From: Pseudomonadota bacterium
GTDB lineage: Bacteria > Pseudomonadota > Alphaproteobacteria > Acetobacterales > Acetobacteraceae
Direction: 5' to 3'
Assembly (NCBI GenBank): GCA_021805565.1
Contig: JAJZFA010000021.1
Span: 1 to 64,000 of the forward strand
DNA length: 64,000 bases
Of this stretch, positions 42,743 through 51,993 are shown in pieces (the first letter of the stretch is position 1; the number at the start of each line of letters is the position of its first letter). Position numbers and translations under genes: made by a program. Below the pieces are notes generated by a model. It worked only from the letters and a program-made list of their open reading frames with translations. It did not search any database and was not told the DNA's origin.

Positions 42743-43389
42743 TGCCAGGACGCGGCCGTGCCGTGGCCGTGCTGCTGGCCACGGCGACGCTGCTGGCTGT
42801 CACGTCGAACGCCCGGGCGCAGGCGGATGATTCAACCGCCTGCGTGCAGGCGGCGCAACAGGCCGAACTGGCGTCCGGATTGCCGGCCGGCCTTCTGACG
42901 GCGATCGCTTCGGTTGAGAGCGGGCGCTGGCCCTGGACCGCGAATCTAGATGGGATAGCGGAACGTTACCCGTCCAAAGCCGAGGCCATCGCCGCCCTGA
43001 CACGGGTGCGTACGCCTAAACCCGTGGACGTCGATGTCGGCTGCTTCCAGATCAGCCTGAAGTATCATCCGTCCGCCTTCGCCACCATGGCGGATGCGCT
43101 GGATCCCGCGTCCAACGCCCGCTACGCCGCCAGGTTTCTGCTTGAACTGCACGACCGGCTTGGCACGTGGGATCGGGCCGCGGCGGCGTATCATTCCGCT
43201 ACCGCCGCATTGGGTTCGGAGTACCAGAACCGCGTAATGGTTAGCTGGAAAGGACAGCCAGGGACCCCGCGTCCAGAGATCGTTCCAGTATCAGATGGTC
43301 CTAGGTGGCGGGTCATCTCTATCGCCGCCGCCGCTCCTCCGGCGGACGGGCCTGGGGCCATGCCGCATATCATAACGCTGAAAAACTGA
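42739..43389 (+). CDS. Small lytic transglycosylase with signal peptide (216 aa)
   Basis: A signal peptide (VAVLLATATLLAVTSNARAQ) sends it to the periplasm. The SLT domain has LASGLPAGLLTAIASVESGR with the catalytic Glu, then VDVGCFQISLKYHPSAFATM and NARYAARFLLELHDR plus WDRAAAAYHSA. Enzymes of this kind open peptidoglycan for large envelope machines. Translational coupling to the CtrA-like gene next to the tad genes suggests that it makes room for the Flp machine. The C-terminal 50 residues are unassigned. Confidence 0.87.
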   Translation: MMPGRGRAVAVLLATATLLAVTSNARAQADDSTACVQAAQQAELASGLPAGLLTAIASVESGRWPWTANLDGIAERYPSKAEAIAALTRVRTPKPVDVDVGCFQISLKYHPSAFATMADALDPASNARYAARFLLELHDRLGTWDRAAAAYHSATAALGSEYQNRVMVSWKGQPGTPRPEIVPVSDGPRWRVISIAAAAPPADGPGAMPHIITLKN

Positions 43390-43407
43390 GCCGGATAGCC
43401 GGCCCCG

Positions 43408-44013
43408 TCACGGCGGGAAATATTGCGGTGCCTCGGTTCGGTCGAACATGCCGTAATCGCGAATGACGCTGACCGCCCGGCCGCGGCCGGGCGTCTGCCC
43501 GATCGACGCTCCGGCGGATGCCACGTCCGGCCAGGATCGCAAATACAGCCCGTTCCCTGGCCGGGTCAGGCTCTCGAAGATGTCCCCATCCGCGACCATG
43601 TCCCCGCCGTGGTCGCCCGGCACCGGCCTATTGTCCAGAACCCGCTCCGTCAGGGTAACAGCCTTGCCCGGACCGCGTTCCGTGGTGTCGAACCGGCTTT
43701 GCGACAACGGCCCTGGTTCGGCCGTGTCCGCCACGATTTCGCCAACGCGCAAATGATAGTCGGCAAAGACGGAAGACCGGCCCTTGCCCTGGATGGCGTG
43801 ATGCAGCGCATGGGTCCGCCACCGCACCAGTGCCTTTTCGTCGCGCCAGACCGACAGCGAAACCAGCCAGCCGGGGCGCGTCAGGCTGGCATAGCGTTCG
43901 TTGGCGATAAAGCCGGCGATGTCGAGCAGTTCTGGCCGTAAAATCGCCGCATGACCAAGATAGTCGTCCCATGCCCCGGCGCGCGGGTTCACTTCAAAGA
44001 CGACGGCGAACAT
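43408..44013 (-). CDS. Antibiotic-biosynthesis-monooxygenase-type protein (201 aa)
   Basis: The N-terminal 95 residues form an ABM ferredoxin-like domain: FAVVFEVNPRAGAWDDYLGH, FIANERYASLTRPGWLVSLS, WRDEKALVRWRTHALHHAIQ and VFADYHLRVG. A second half of about 100 residues (DNRPVPGDHGGDMVADGDIF, SWPDVASAGASIG) looks like a diverged repeat or a separate small domain. Single-domain members often bind heme or polyketides, or act without cofactors. AGGGAG lies 8 bases before the ATG at 44013. It is convergent with the lytic transglycosylase gene, 18 bases away. Confidence 0.75.
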   Translation of the reverse strand: MFAVVFEVNPRAGAWDDYLGHAAILRPELLDIAGFIANERYASLTRPGWLVSLSVWRDEKALVRWRTHALHHAIQGKGRSSVFADYHLRVGEIVADTAEPGPLSQSRFDTTERGPGKAVTLTERVLDNRPVPGDHGGDMVADGDIFESLTRPGNGLYLRSWPDVASAGASIGQTPGRGRAVSVIRDYGMFDRTEAPQYFPP

Positions 44014-44171
44014 GGCGGAGTCTCCCTGAAGCCCAGACCGTCCCGAGGGCAAAATGCCGTCCCGGTACATCCGTCGCGGGCAGTTTCATCCAACCGACAT
44101 CGGATTGTCATCCCCCGGTCGCTGGAATAACCTAATTCGCATCTTTCCGAATGACGAAATGAATCTGGACG

Positions 44172-45830
44172 ATGCAGCACGATGCCTCGACGCCGACCCG
44201 CCGCGAAGTGCTGGCCAGCACCGCCGCGCTCGCCTTGACGGCCGCCTCGCCCGCCCGATCCGCCCCCCCCTCGACCGCTCGGGGAACAGTTTTCGATGCC
44301 GGCAGCTCGCCCCGAAAGGGCATACCGGATGTCATGGTGTCCAACGGGCTGGACGTAGCGAAGACCGGACCGGACGGCGGCTGGTCATTGTCGGTTCGCG
44401 ACGGTGACTCCGTATTCGCGATCAAGCCGTCCGGCTGGGCGCTGCCGGTCGATCCCGAGACCGGTTTACCCCGTTTCGCCTATGTCTATGCTCCGGACGG
44501 CTCTCCCGATTTAGGATTTCGCTTCGACGGCGTGGCGGCAACCGGGCCATTGCCGGACAGCATCGATTTCGCGCTGCACCGGCGCCCGGAGGCGACCCGG
44601 TTCAACGCGGTGCTGTTCACCGATCCGCAACCGGAAAGCCTGCACGAGGTCGATTATATCCGCGACGATATCGTGGCCGCGGTCGATGCAACGCAGGCGG
44701 CATTCGGCCTCACCCATGGCGATATCATGTTCGACGACCTGTCGTTCTATCCGCGCTATAACCGGATCGTCGGGTCCATCGGGCTGCCCTGGTTCAACTG
44801 CCGCGGCAACCATGACATGAATTTGGAAGCACCGGACAACACCCATTCCGCCGAGACCTTCAAGCGCGTTTTCGGTGCGCGCTGGTATGCCTTTCAATAT
44901 GGGCCGGCGACATTCATCGTTCTGGACAACGTCGATTACCTGGGCTCCGATCCGACGAAACCAAACGGATCCGGCAAATATCGCGGGTATTTCGGGCCGC
45001 GACAGTTAGCGTTTGTCCGCAATGTGCTCGCGAACGTGCCGTCCGGCGATCTGGTGGTTATCAGCTTCCACATACCGCTGAAGACCCTGGCCAAAACCGG
45101 ACCAGCGGCCAACACCGTCGATGCCCGGGATTTCCTGAACGCGATCGGCACCCATCCGCATACAGTCAGTTTCTGCGGGCATACCCATACCAATGAGCAC
45201 TGGTATTTTACCGCCGCCGATGGCTACCCGGCCGGCACGCATCATCACCAAATCCTGGCCGCGGTTTCGGGAAGCTGGTGGTCCGGCCCCTTCGATGCCA
45301 GGGGTATTCCGATGGCGTTGCAAACCGACGGGGCACCGAACGGATTTCATATTCTGGCCGTGGACGGGGTCGCCTACACAACCACCCTCGTTCCGGCACA
45401 CGACCCGGCGCACGGGCAGATGCGGGTGATGCTGGACAGCCAGGTCCACGATACGAATGCCGAGGTTGCCCGCGATTATCGCCCTGGCGCGCTGCTTGCG
45501 GGTTCGATCGCGGCCGACCGGCTGGGTTCGGCCCGGCTGGTGGTGAACCTGTTCGATGGCGGTCCAAGATCGCGGGTCGAAATCGCGGCCGGCGACCGGC
45601 CATACCGGCCTCTATCGAAAGTGGAGCGGCTGGATCCCTTTGTCGTGCAGGTTTACGAGCAAAATCGGGACAGCAAGAAGCCGTGGGTGGAAGCAACTTT
45701 GTCCAGCCACCTGTGGCAAGGGCCGCTTCCCGCGGACCTTCCCACCGGAACGCACCGTATCGCGGTGCGCGGCACCGACGAGTATGGCCGCATCCACACG
45801 GCCTCCATGGTGCTGGAAGTCACGGGCTAG
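44172..45830 (+). CDS. Tat-exported calcineurin-like metallophosphoesterase (552 aa)
   Basis: A twin-arginine signal (TRREVLASTAALALTAAS) predicts folded export to the periplasm. An N-terminal carboxypeptidase-like beta domain (RGTVFDAGSSPRKGIPDVMV) is followed by the phosphoesterase core: FTDPQPESLHE, HGDIMFDDLS, RGNHDMN and CGHTHTNEHWYF supply the two-metal site. A C-terminal immunoglobulin-like beta domain ends the protein. The arrangement matches the calcineurin-like phosphoesterases with N- and C-terminal accessory domains. The substrate is unknown. It stands alone, with gaps on both sides. Confidence 0.88.
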   Translation: MQHDASTPTRREVLASTAALALTAASPARSAPPSTARGTVFDAGSSPRKGIPDVMVSNGLDVAKTGPDGGWSLSVRDGDSVFAIKPSGWALPVDPETGLPRFAYVYAPDGSPDLGFRFDGVAATGPLPDSIDFALHRRPEATRFNAVLFTDPQPESLHEVDYIRDDIVAAVDATQAAFGLTHGDIMFDDLSFYPRYNRIVGSIGLPWFNCRGNHDMNLEAPDNTHSAETFKRVFGARWYAFQYGPATFIVLDNVDYLGSDPTKPNGSGKYRGYFGPRQLAFVRNVLANVPSGDLVVISFHIPLKTLAKTGPAANTVDARDFLNAIGTHPHTVSFCGHTHTNEHWYFTAADGYPAGTHHHQILAAVSGSWWSGPFDARGIPMALQTDGAPNGFHILAVDGVAYTTTLVPAHDPAHGQMRVMLDSQVHDTNAEVARDYRPGALLAGSIAADRLGSARLVVNLFDGGPRSRVEIAAGDRPYRPLSKVERLDPFVVQVYEQNRDSKKPWVEATLSSHLWQGPLPADLPTGTHRIAVRGTDEYGRIHTASMVLEVTG

Positions 45831-46041
45831 CGGCGGTTCAGCCAAGCGAATGCGGGCGGCAGCCGAACGACCTGAACCTAGCGAAGGCGCCTGTGTTCTT
45901 CCGCGACGCGCACCAGGCGCGGTGGCCATAGGCAAGCCGCCAAAGTGGCTGCCGAGGGGTCCGTTCAGGCCCTTCAGCCGCGCAATTTCGCAATCCCAAT
46001 TGACAGTCTGCCTCACGCAAATCATTCTACAGTTCGAACAC

Positions 46042-46080
46042 CTGAACACCGTATTCGATCTGCCGACGCCGGGTGTTCAG
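46042..46080. promoter_or_regulatory. Inverted repeat in the 331-base gap before the 138-aa gene
   Basis: CTGAACACC (46042-46050) is perfectly complementary to GGTGTTCAG (46072-46080) around a 21-base spacer. A direct copy of GAACACC lies just before the first arm. It ends 81 bases before the hypothetical gene start and may be an operator or a leader hairpin. The rest of 45831-46161 shows no gene. Confidence 0.5.
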
Positions 46081-46161
46081 CGCTTTATGCCGGCCTCCCG
46101 GTGCTTAGCCGAAATAGTTCGGTTCGGCCGGACCGTCGGGGAACTCCAGGAAGAAACCCTC

Positions 46162-46578
46162 ATGTCGAACTGGTTGAAGGGCGACGGCTCCGCCCGTGTT
46201 TACCTCGCCGGAGTCCTTGTCAAACTCGTCTTCTCCCCCCAAGAGAAAAAGTATTTGCTGAAACTGGCCTTGGACGACGACGACGGCCTTATCCAGAACA
46301 TCAAGGTCGGCAACGGGGTCGACGGCAAGCCGGCGCCCACCATCTCCTGCTTCCATGGCACCATAAAAAAGACTAACTATAGTGCCTTCTACCGGCGGCT
46401 GAACAGCCATGACATCATCCTCATCGGCTCTGGCAACCACACCAGCTCGAACACCAAATATTTCGTGCAATGGGCCGATGGTACAGTCTCGGCCAACTTC
46501 GATCTGAAACAAATCGGAGCTGGCCCCGACCTGCTCGCAGCCCCTAAGACCCTGGATGACACCGGCAAGCCCCGCTGA
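46162..46578 (+). CDS. Hypothetical protein (138 aa)
   Basis: I do not recognise this protein. The frame is well formed: AGGAAG lies 8 bases before the ATG. The product is a compact mixed alpha/beta sequence with KYLLKLALDDDDGLIQNIKV, ISCFHGTIKKTNYSAFYRRL and IILIGSGNHTSSNTKYFVQW, and no signal peptide or membrane segment. Its codon use (more AT-ending codons, TTG, ATA) differs from most neighbours, which hints at transfer. It is isolated: 331 bases of gap before and 381 after, and no gene with which to share an operon. Confidence 0.65.
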   Translation: MSNWLKGDGSARVYLAGVLVKLVFSPQEKKYLLKLALDDDDGLIQNIKVGNGVDGKPAPTISCFHGTIKKTNYSAFYRRLNSHDIILIGSGNHTSSNTKYFVQWADGTVSANFDLKQIGAGPDLLAAPKTLDDTGKPR

Positions 46579-46959
46579 CGCCGCCGCCAGTTTCCCCGTC
46601 GAACCTTGTAAAGTTGTACTGAGGGCCGGCGCCGATCGGCATTTCAACTGCTGGATCGACATGACTTGCTGGCCCATGGGACGGCGTCGGCCTACAGGCA
46701 ATCAAAACGCCTTAAATCGACCGGACCTTGGTCCTTGCTCCGGGGTCAACTTCACCGATCCACATCCAATTCGACAAAGCCGTGCTGTAGCAATTGCTCG
46801 TGTCGTGCTCTTATACCGACACGCTTGAAGGCCGACCCATGAAGAATGGGCCGGCGCGGCTTGGTATCAGTCTCTTTTGGCGCACCGCCGCCCGCCAACC
46901 CGGCCTGCGATACAAAAGCCCCTGCCGCCGGTAGAAGCCGACAACAAGGGTTTCCGGCC
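46579..46959. other. Gap with one hairpin and no gene
   Basis: No gene is supported in these 381 bases. GCCG-A-CCCAT (46831-46840) pairs with ATGGG-C-CGGC (46846-46855) around a 5-base loop, with one A-C mismatch. It lies about 105 bases past the ccmB stop on the minus strand and may end that transcript. The bases 46600-46800 are less GC-rich than average, like the adjacent hypothetical gene. Confidence 0.4.
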
Positions 46960-47625
46960 CTACTCCACCGCCGCCCGCAGCCCCGCCCCGGCCGCCAGCG
47001 GGCACAGGGGCAGCGCGGCCGCCAGCATCGCCGCGAGCAGCAACAAATGCGGTCTGGCGGAAAAGCCGCCCGCCGCCGCGTCCGCGGCCGCCGCGCCGAA
47101 AATAAGTACTGGCGTGACCAGCGGCAGCACCAGCAGCGGCAGCAACACCCCGCCCCTCCGAGCGCCGAGGATGATCGAGGCACAGAGTGTGCCGAACAGC
47201 GACAGCAGCACACTGCCCAGCAGCAGCCCTGCCAGCAGCGCCGGAATGCCGGCATTCGGCATGCGCAGCATCACCGCGACTGGGCCGGCCGCCAGCAGCA
47301 GCGGCACGCCCGTCACCAACCAGTGCGACAGCGCCTTGGCCGCCGCCACCCCGAACCCCGGCAGGCCGGACAACAGCAGCAGGTCCAGCGACCCATCTTC
47401 CAGATCCGAACCGAACAGCCGGTCCAGCGGCAGCAGCGCCGCCAGCAGCGCGCACACCCAGACGATGCCCGGCGCGATCCGCCCAAGCGTGTCCGGCGCC
47501 GGACCGATCGCCAACGGAAACAGCGACGCCGTCACCATGAAAAACAGCAGCGCGGCCAGCGTGTCGGCACCATGGCGCACCGAAAGCCGCAGGTCGCGCG
47601 CAAGCACTGCCCAAAACACGCCCAT
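46960..47625 (-). CDS. ccmB: Heme exporter permease CcmB (221 aa)
   Basis: CcmB is the membrane subunit of the CcmAB(C) ABC complex used in system I cytochrome c maturation. Six hydrophobic segments are seen, with FWAVLARDLRLSVRHGADTL near the N-terminus and DRLFGSDLEDGSLDLLLLSG as the conserved cytosolic loop. The usual length is about 220 residues. ATG 47625 overlaps the ccmA stop (TGATG); the adjacent GTG 47628 is also possible. ccmC, which normally follows, is not here. Confidence 0.92.
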   Translation of the reverse strand: MGVFWAVLARDLRLSVRHGADTLAALLFFMVTASLFPLAIGPAPDTLGRIAPGIVWVCALLAALLPLDRLFGSDLEDGSLDLLLLSGLPGFGVAAAKALSHWLVTGVPLLLAAGPVAVMLRMPNAGIPALLAGLLLGSVLLSLFGTLCASIILGARRGGVLLPLLVLPLVTPVLIFGAAAADAAAGGFSARPHLLLLAAMLAAALPLCPLAAGAGLRAAVE

Positions 47626-48236
47626 CACGAAAGCCGCAGAGCGGCGGCGTCCGGCAATGGCAGCGGCACATGCGTTGCCGCCACCACGATGCCTCCGCCC
47701 GCTCGGTGCGCCGCCAGCAACAGGCCGAACCGGTCGATGGACCCGCTGTCCAGCCCCAGTGTCGGTTCATCCAGCAGCCACAGCGGCGCCGCGGACAGGA
47801 CAAGCCGCGACAGCGCCAGACGCCGCTTCTGGCCGGCGGACAACATGCGCGCCGGCAGATCCGCCAATGCGTCCAACCCGACCGCCGACAGCGCGGCCGC
47901 AACCGGCCGGCCGGACACGGCGGCGGCGAAGCGCAAATTCTCCTGCACCGTCAGGCCCGGCTTCACGGCGTCCTGATGCCCCAGATAGGCCACAAGCCGC
48001 CCGTGGCCGGCGCGGTCGGACAGCGCATCGTCCCCATTCCACAGCACCCGTCCGGCCGCCGGCCGAACCAGGCCGGCCAGCAACCGCAGCAGCGTCGATT
48101 TACCCGATCCGTTCGGCCCGGCCAGCACCAGCGCCGTCCCGTCCGGCACCTGAAACGAAATATCCCGGAACACCAGCCGTTCCCCGCGGAATACCGCCAC
48201 GCTCTCTGCCGCCAGCACTGACACCCTCCCTCTCAT
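47625..48236 (-). CDS. ccmA: Heme exporter ATP-binding protein CcmA (203 aa)
   Basis: The ATPase of the cytochrome c maturation ABC complex, which helps free holo-CcmE. Walker A is [18 protein letters not shown], the signature is [18 protein letters not shown] (LSxGQ type), Walker B is [13 protein letters not shown], and AATHVPL is the H-loop. The length is that of CcmA. It is divergent from acnA and coupled to ccmB. The ATG at 48236 is the first before [13 protein letters not shown]; the longer frame upstream is the acnA shadow. Confidence 0.93.
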   Translation of the reverse strand: MRGRVSVLAAESVAVFRGERLVFRDISFQVPDGTALVLAGPNGSGKSTLLRLLAGLVRPAAGRVLWNGDDALSDRAGHGRLVAYLGHQDAVKPGLTVQENLRFAAAVSGRPVAAALSAVGLDALADLPARMLSAGQKRRLALSRLVLSAAPLWLLDEPTLGLDSGSIDRFGLLLAAHRAGGGIVVAATHVPLPLPDAAALRLS

Positions 48237-48377
48237 GCCGCGCCGCACAACCCCGGTGGACGGCCATCGGCCGCTGTGGTTTAAGCCGCACGTCGTGAAT
48301 ATTTCATCCGCGGCGTGTTCTCCACCCCACGCCGCCTTAACGGAAGGCACCCCGCGAACCGGGGCGACAATGGGCGC

Positions 48378-51071
48378 ATGACCGCAATCGGGCACGATAC
48401 CCTCAAAACACGCCGCACGCTGACTGTCGAGGGGAAGGCATACGATTATTTTTCCCTGCCGGAAGCCGCCAAGACGCTTGGCGACATTTCCCGCCTGCCC
48501 GTCAGCCTGAAAATCCTGCTGGAAAATGTGCTGCGGTTCGAGGATGGCCGAGCGTACAAAACCGAGGATGCCAAGGCGATCGCCGGCTGGCTGGAAAATT
48601 CGTCGTCCACCAGGGAAGTGCCATTCAAGCCTGCCCGCATCCTGATGCAGGATTTCACCGGCGTTCCCGGTGTGGTCGATCTGGCCGCCATGCGCGACGG
48701 CATCGCCCGGCTTGGCGGCAATCCGGCCAGGGTCAACCCGCTGATCCCTGTCGATCTGGTGATCGATCACTCCGTTATGGTGGATGTCGCGGGCCGGGCG
48801 GACGCGCTGCAACAGAACGTCGATATCGAGTTCGAGCGGAACGAGGAACGCTATAAATTCCTGCGCTGGGGCCAGGATGCGTTCGACAATTTCCGTGTCG
48901 TGCCGCCGGGCACCGGGATCTGCCATCAGGTGAACCTGGAATATCTGGGCCAGTGCGTGTGGACATCCGCCAATGGCGGGACGAATTTCGCATACCCCGA
49001 TACGTTGTACGGCACCGACAGCCACACCACCATGGTCAACGGCCTGGGCATCCTGGGCTGGGGTGTCGGCGGGATCGAGGCGGAGGCCGCCATGCTGGGC
49101 CAACCCATCGCCATGCTGATCCCCGATGTGATCGGCTTCCGCCTGACCGGGAAGACTCCGGAAGGCGTCACCGCCACCGATCTGGTGCTGACCGTGACCC
49201 AGATGCTGCGCAAAAAGGGCGTGGTGGGCAAATTCGTCGAGTTCTTCGGGCCGGGCCTGGATAGCCTTGGGCTACCGGATCGTGCCACCATCGGCAACAT
49301 GGCCCCGGAATACGGCGCCACCTGCGGCTTTTTCCCGGTCGATAAGGTCGCGCTGGACTATCTGTATCTGTCGGGCCGCGACACCCACCGCATTGCGCTG
49401 GTAGAAGCCTATTTGAAAGCTCAGGGCATGTTCCATGAGCCCGGCAAGCCGGACCCGGTGTTCACCGATACGCTGGAACTCGATCTGTCCACCGTGCTGC
49501 CGAGTATGGCCGGTCCGAAACGTCCGCAGGACCGGGTATTGCTGAAGGATATCGCCTCCAGCTTCAAGTCCGATCTGACCAAAGGCCTGGGCGTGCCGGC
49601 CAACGAAGCCGGAACATCGGTGAAAGTCGCCGGCAAGAACTACGAACTCACCCACGGCGACGTGGTGATCGCGGCGATCACATCCTGCACCAACACATCG
49701 AACCCGTCGGTGCTGGTCGCCGCCGGTTTGGTCGCCCGCAAGGCGCACGCGAAGGGGTTGAAGCCGAAGCCCTGGGTGAAAACCTCGCTGGCGCCGGGAT
49801 CGCAGGTCGTTACCGAATATCTCGACAAATCCGGCCTCACCGCCGACCTCGATGCGCTCGGTTTTGAAACGGTCGGCTATGGCTGCACCACCTGCATCGG
49901 CAATTCCGGACCGCTGGACGATGCCATCGTCGATGCGATCGAAGACAACAAACTGGTGGGCGCGGCCGTCATCTCCGGCAACCGCAACTTCGAAGGCCGG
50001 GTGCATGCCAACGTCCGAGCGAACTACCTGGCGTCGCCGCCGCTGGTGGTGGCCTACGCGCTGCTGGGCAAGGTGACGGTGGATATCACCACCGAACCGC
50101 TTGGCACCGGCACCGATGGACAGCCGGTTTATCTGCGCGATATCTGGCCGACCAACAAGGAAATCGCCGACACGATCGCCGCCAGTCTGTCGCGCGATCA
50201 GTTTTTGAAACGTTACGGCGAAGTGTTCAAAGGCCCGAAACAGTGGCAGGCGATCGAGGTCGATGGCGACAACGCCACATATCGCTGGAACGACGGATCG
50301 ACCTACGTGAAGAACCCGCCCTATTTCGACGGCATCACGATGGACCCGGCCCCGGTCGGCGACATTACCGGCGCGCGGGTTTTGGCGGAATTGGGCGACA
50401 GCATCACCACCGACCATATCAGCCCGGCCGGGTCGATCCGCAAAACTTCTCCGGCAGGCGAATATCTTGGGCAGCGGCAGGTCACGCAAGCCAACTTCAA
50501 CAGCTATGGCGCGCGGCGCGGCAATCATGAGGTTATGATGCGCGGCACCTTCGCCAATATCCGTATCCGCAATGAAATGCTGCAGAATGTCGAAGGCGGC
50601 ATGACCAGGCATTTGCCGGACGGTGCCGAAATGCCGATCTACGACGCGGCGATGAAGTATAAGGCGGAGGGCGTGCCGCTGGTGATTTTCGGCGGCAAGG
50701 AATACGGCACCGGATCGTCGCGCGACTGGGCGGCGAAAGGCACGATGCTGTTGGGCGTGAAAGCGGTCATCGTGGAAAGCTTCGAGCGTATCCACCGGTC
50801 CAATCTGGTGGGCATGGGCGTCCTGCCGCTGGTGTTCAAGGATGGGATGGACCGCAAGTCGCTGAACATCGCCGGCGATGAAATCATCGACATTACCGGC
50901 CTGGGCACGATCGCGCCGCGGATGGAGCTGAATCTGGTCATCCATCGATCCAGCGGCACGACCGACACCGTGCCGGTGATCTGCCGCATCGATACGGTCG
51001 ATGAGGTGGCATACTATCAGCACGGCGGAATACTTCAGTATGTGCTGCGCGAGATGGCGAAGGCGGCCTGA
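48378..51071 (+). CDS. acnA: Aconitate hydratase A (897 aa)
   Basis: AcnA interconverts citrate and isocitrate in the TCA cycle with a [4Fe-4S] cluster. The cluster cysteines are in [14 protein letters not shown] near residue 440 and [14 protein letters not shown] near residue 507. The N-terminal region has [15 protein letters not shown] and [35 protein letters not shown] and the C-terminal [17 protein letters not shown] are typical of AcnA/IRP-type enzymes. The length is normal. ATG 48378 starts at the family N-terminus. It is divergent from ccmA and ends in a strong hairpin. Confidence 0.97.
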   Translation: MTAIGHDTLKTRRTLTVEGKAYDYFSLPEAAKTLGDISRLPVSLKILLENVLRFEDGRAYKTEDAKAIAGWLENSSSTREVPFKPARILMQDFTGVPGVVDLAAMRDGIARLGGNPARVNPLIPVDLVIDHSVMVDVAGRADALQQNVDIEFERNEERYKFLRWGQDAFDNFRVVPPGTGICHQVNLEYLGQCVWTSANGGTNFAYPDTLYGTDSHTTMVNGLGILGWGVGGIEAEAAMLGQPIAMLIPDVIGFRLTGKTPEGVTATDLVLTVTQMLRKKGVVGKFVEFFGPGLDSLGLPDRATIGNMAPEYGATCGFFPVDKVALDYLYLSGRDTHRIALVEAYLKAQGMFHEPGKPDPVFTDTLELDLSTVLPSMAGPKRPQDRVLLKDIASSFKSDLTKGLGVPANEAGTSVKVAGKNYELTHGDVVIAAITSCTNTSNPSVLVAAGLVARKAHAKGLKPKPWVKTSLAPGSQVVTEYLDKSGLTADLDALGFETVGYGCTTCIGNSGPLDDAIVDAIEDNKLVGAAVISGNRNFEGRVHANVRANYLASPPLVVAYALLGKVTVDITTEPLGTGTDGQPVYLRDIWPTNKEIADTIAASLSRDQFLKRYGEVFKGPKQWQAIEVDGDNATYRWNDGSTYVKNPPYFDGITMDPAPVGDITGARVLAELGDSITTDHISPAGSIRKTSPAGEYLGQRQVTQANFNSYGARRGNHEVMMRGTFANIRIRNEMLQNVEGGMTRHLPDGAEMPIYDAAMKYKAEGVPLVIFGGKEYGTGSSRDWAAKGTMLLGVKAVIVESFERIHRSNLVGMGVLPLVFKDGMDRKSLNIAGDEIIDITGLGTIAPRMELNLVIHRSSGTTDTVPVICRIDTVDEVAYYQHGGILQYVLREMAKAA

Positions 51072-51087
51072 AACGTCATATGGGTTC

Positions 51088-51111
51088 GGCCGGTCGGGTC
51101 AGGGACCGGCC
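51088..51111 (+). terminator. Hairpin after acnA
   Basis: GGCCGGTC (51088-51095) pairs perfectly with GACCGGCC (51104-51111) around an 8-base loop, 17 bases after the acnA stop. No T-run follows. The remaining bases to sodB show nothing clear. Confidence 0.5.
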
Positions 51112-51258
51112 CGTTCCCCGGACGATTCCCGAGCGCGCGTCGCGATGACGATCCGTCGTGGGTCGGCCTTGACGGCTCGCCGGGCTGGCCATAGCTAACA
51201 GCGCGTTCCCGGCCGCTAAACCAGCTGTCGCCCCCCACCGAACAACAGGAGGATTTCC

Positions 51259-51852
51259 ATGGCTTTCGAACTGCCGACCCTGGCTTATTCCAAGACCGCC
51301 CTGGCGGCGAAGGGCATGTGCGAGGAAACCCTCGACCTGCACCATGGCAAGCACCATCAGGCCTACGTCACGGCCCTGAACGGCTTTGTCGAAAAGGACG
51401 CCGCGCTGCAGGGCAAGTCGCTCGATGAAATCGTGAAGGCGACCGCCGCGGCCGGCGGTCCGGTGTTCAACAATGCGGGCCAGCATTGGAACCACATCGT
51501 ATTCTGGCAATGCATGAGCCCGTCGGGCGGCAAAATTCCGTCCAAACTGGAAGCCAAGATCGCCGCCGACCTGGGTAGCGTGGCGGCGTTCAAGGACGCA
51601 TTCAAGGCGGCGGGCGTCAGCCAGTTCGGGTCCGGCTGGGCGTGGCTTGTGCTGGGTTCGGACGGTAAGCTGAAAGTGACCAAGACGCCGAACGGGTCCA
51701 ACCCGCTCGCCACCGGCGAAGGCAAAGTGCTGCTGGGCTGCGACGTGTGGGAACACGCTTATTATCTGGACTTCAAAAACGTCCGCCCGAACTATCTGCA
51801 AAACTGGCTGGATAACCTGGCCGATTACGAATACGCCGAAGCCCAGCTTTAG
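51259..51852 (+). CDS. sodB: Superoxide dismutase, Fe-type (197 aa)
   Basis: Converts superoxide to hydrogen peroxide and oxygen in the cytosol. The four metal ligands are a His in the LDLHHGKHHQAYV segment, the His in QHWNHIVFWQC, and the Asp and His in CDVWEHAYYLDF. Segment GGKIPSKLEAKIAADLGSV and the residue pattern around FGSGWAWLVL favour iron over manganese. AGGAGG lies 6-7 bases before the ATG. It is a single-gene unit followed by a hairpin. Confidence 0.96.
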   Translation: MAFELPTLAYSKTALAAKGMCEETLDLHHGKHHQAYVTALNGFVEKDAALQGKSLDEIVKATAAAGGPVFNNAGQHWNHIVFWQCMSPSGGKIPSKLEAKIAADLGSVAAFKDAFKAAGVSQFGSGWAWLVLGSDGKLKVTKTPNGSNPLATGEGKVLLGCDVWEHAYYLDFKNVRPNYLQNWLDNLADYEYAEAQL

Positions 51853-51862
51853 CCGGATCGCG

Positions 51863-51887
51863 CCGGGCGGACATGGTTTCCGCCCGG
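51863..51887 (+). terminator. Hairpin after sodB
   Basis: CCGGGCGGA (51863-51871) pairs perfectly with TCCGCCCGG (51879-51887) around a 7-base loop, 10 bases after the stop. It is a probable sodB terminator even though the T-run is poor. Confidence 0.6.
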
Positions 51888-51993
51888 CCGCCGGGCCGCG
51901 ATTGGGCGTTTGCCAAAATGCCCGGAGGCGGTTATATATCGTTCCCATAATCATCCGGCATCAGACCGGGGATCGACTTGGGGGCGATAAACA

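Noticed and set aside
46579-46959. A missing ccmC in the gap after ccmB
   Set aside because: No membrane-protein frame with a WWD-type motif is present on either strand.
49272-51023. 583-codon frame antisense to acnA
   Set aside because: Shadow of aconitase codons; no start signal or motif.
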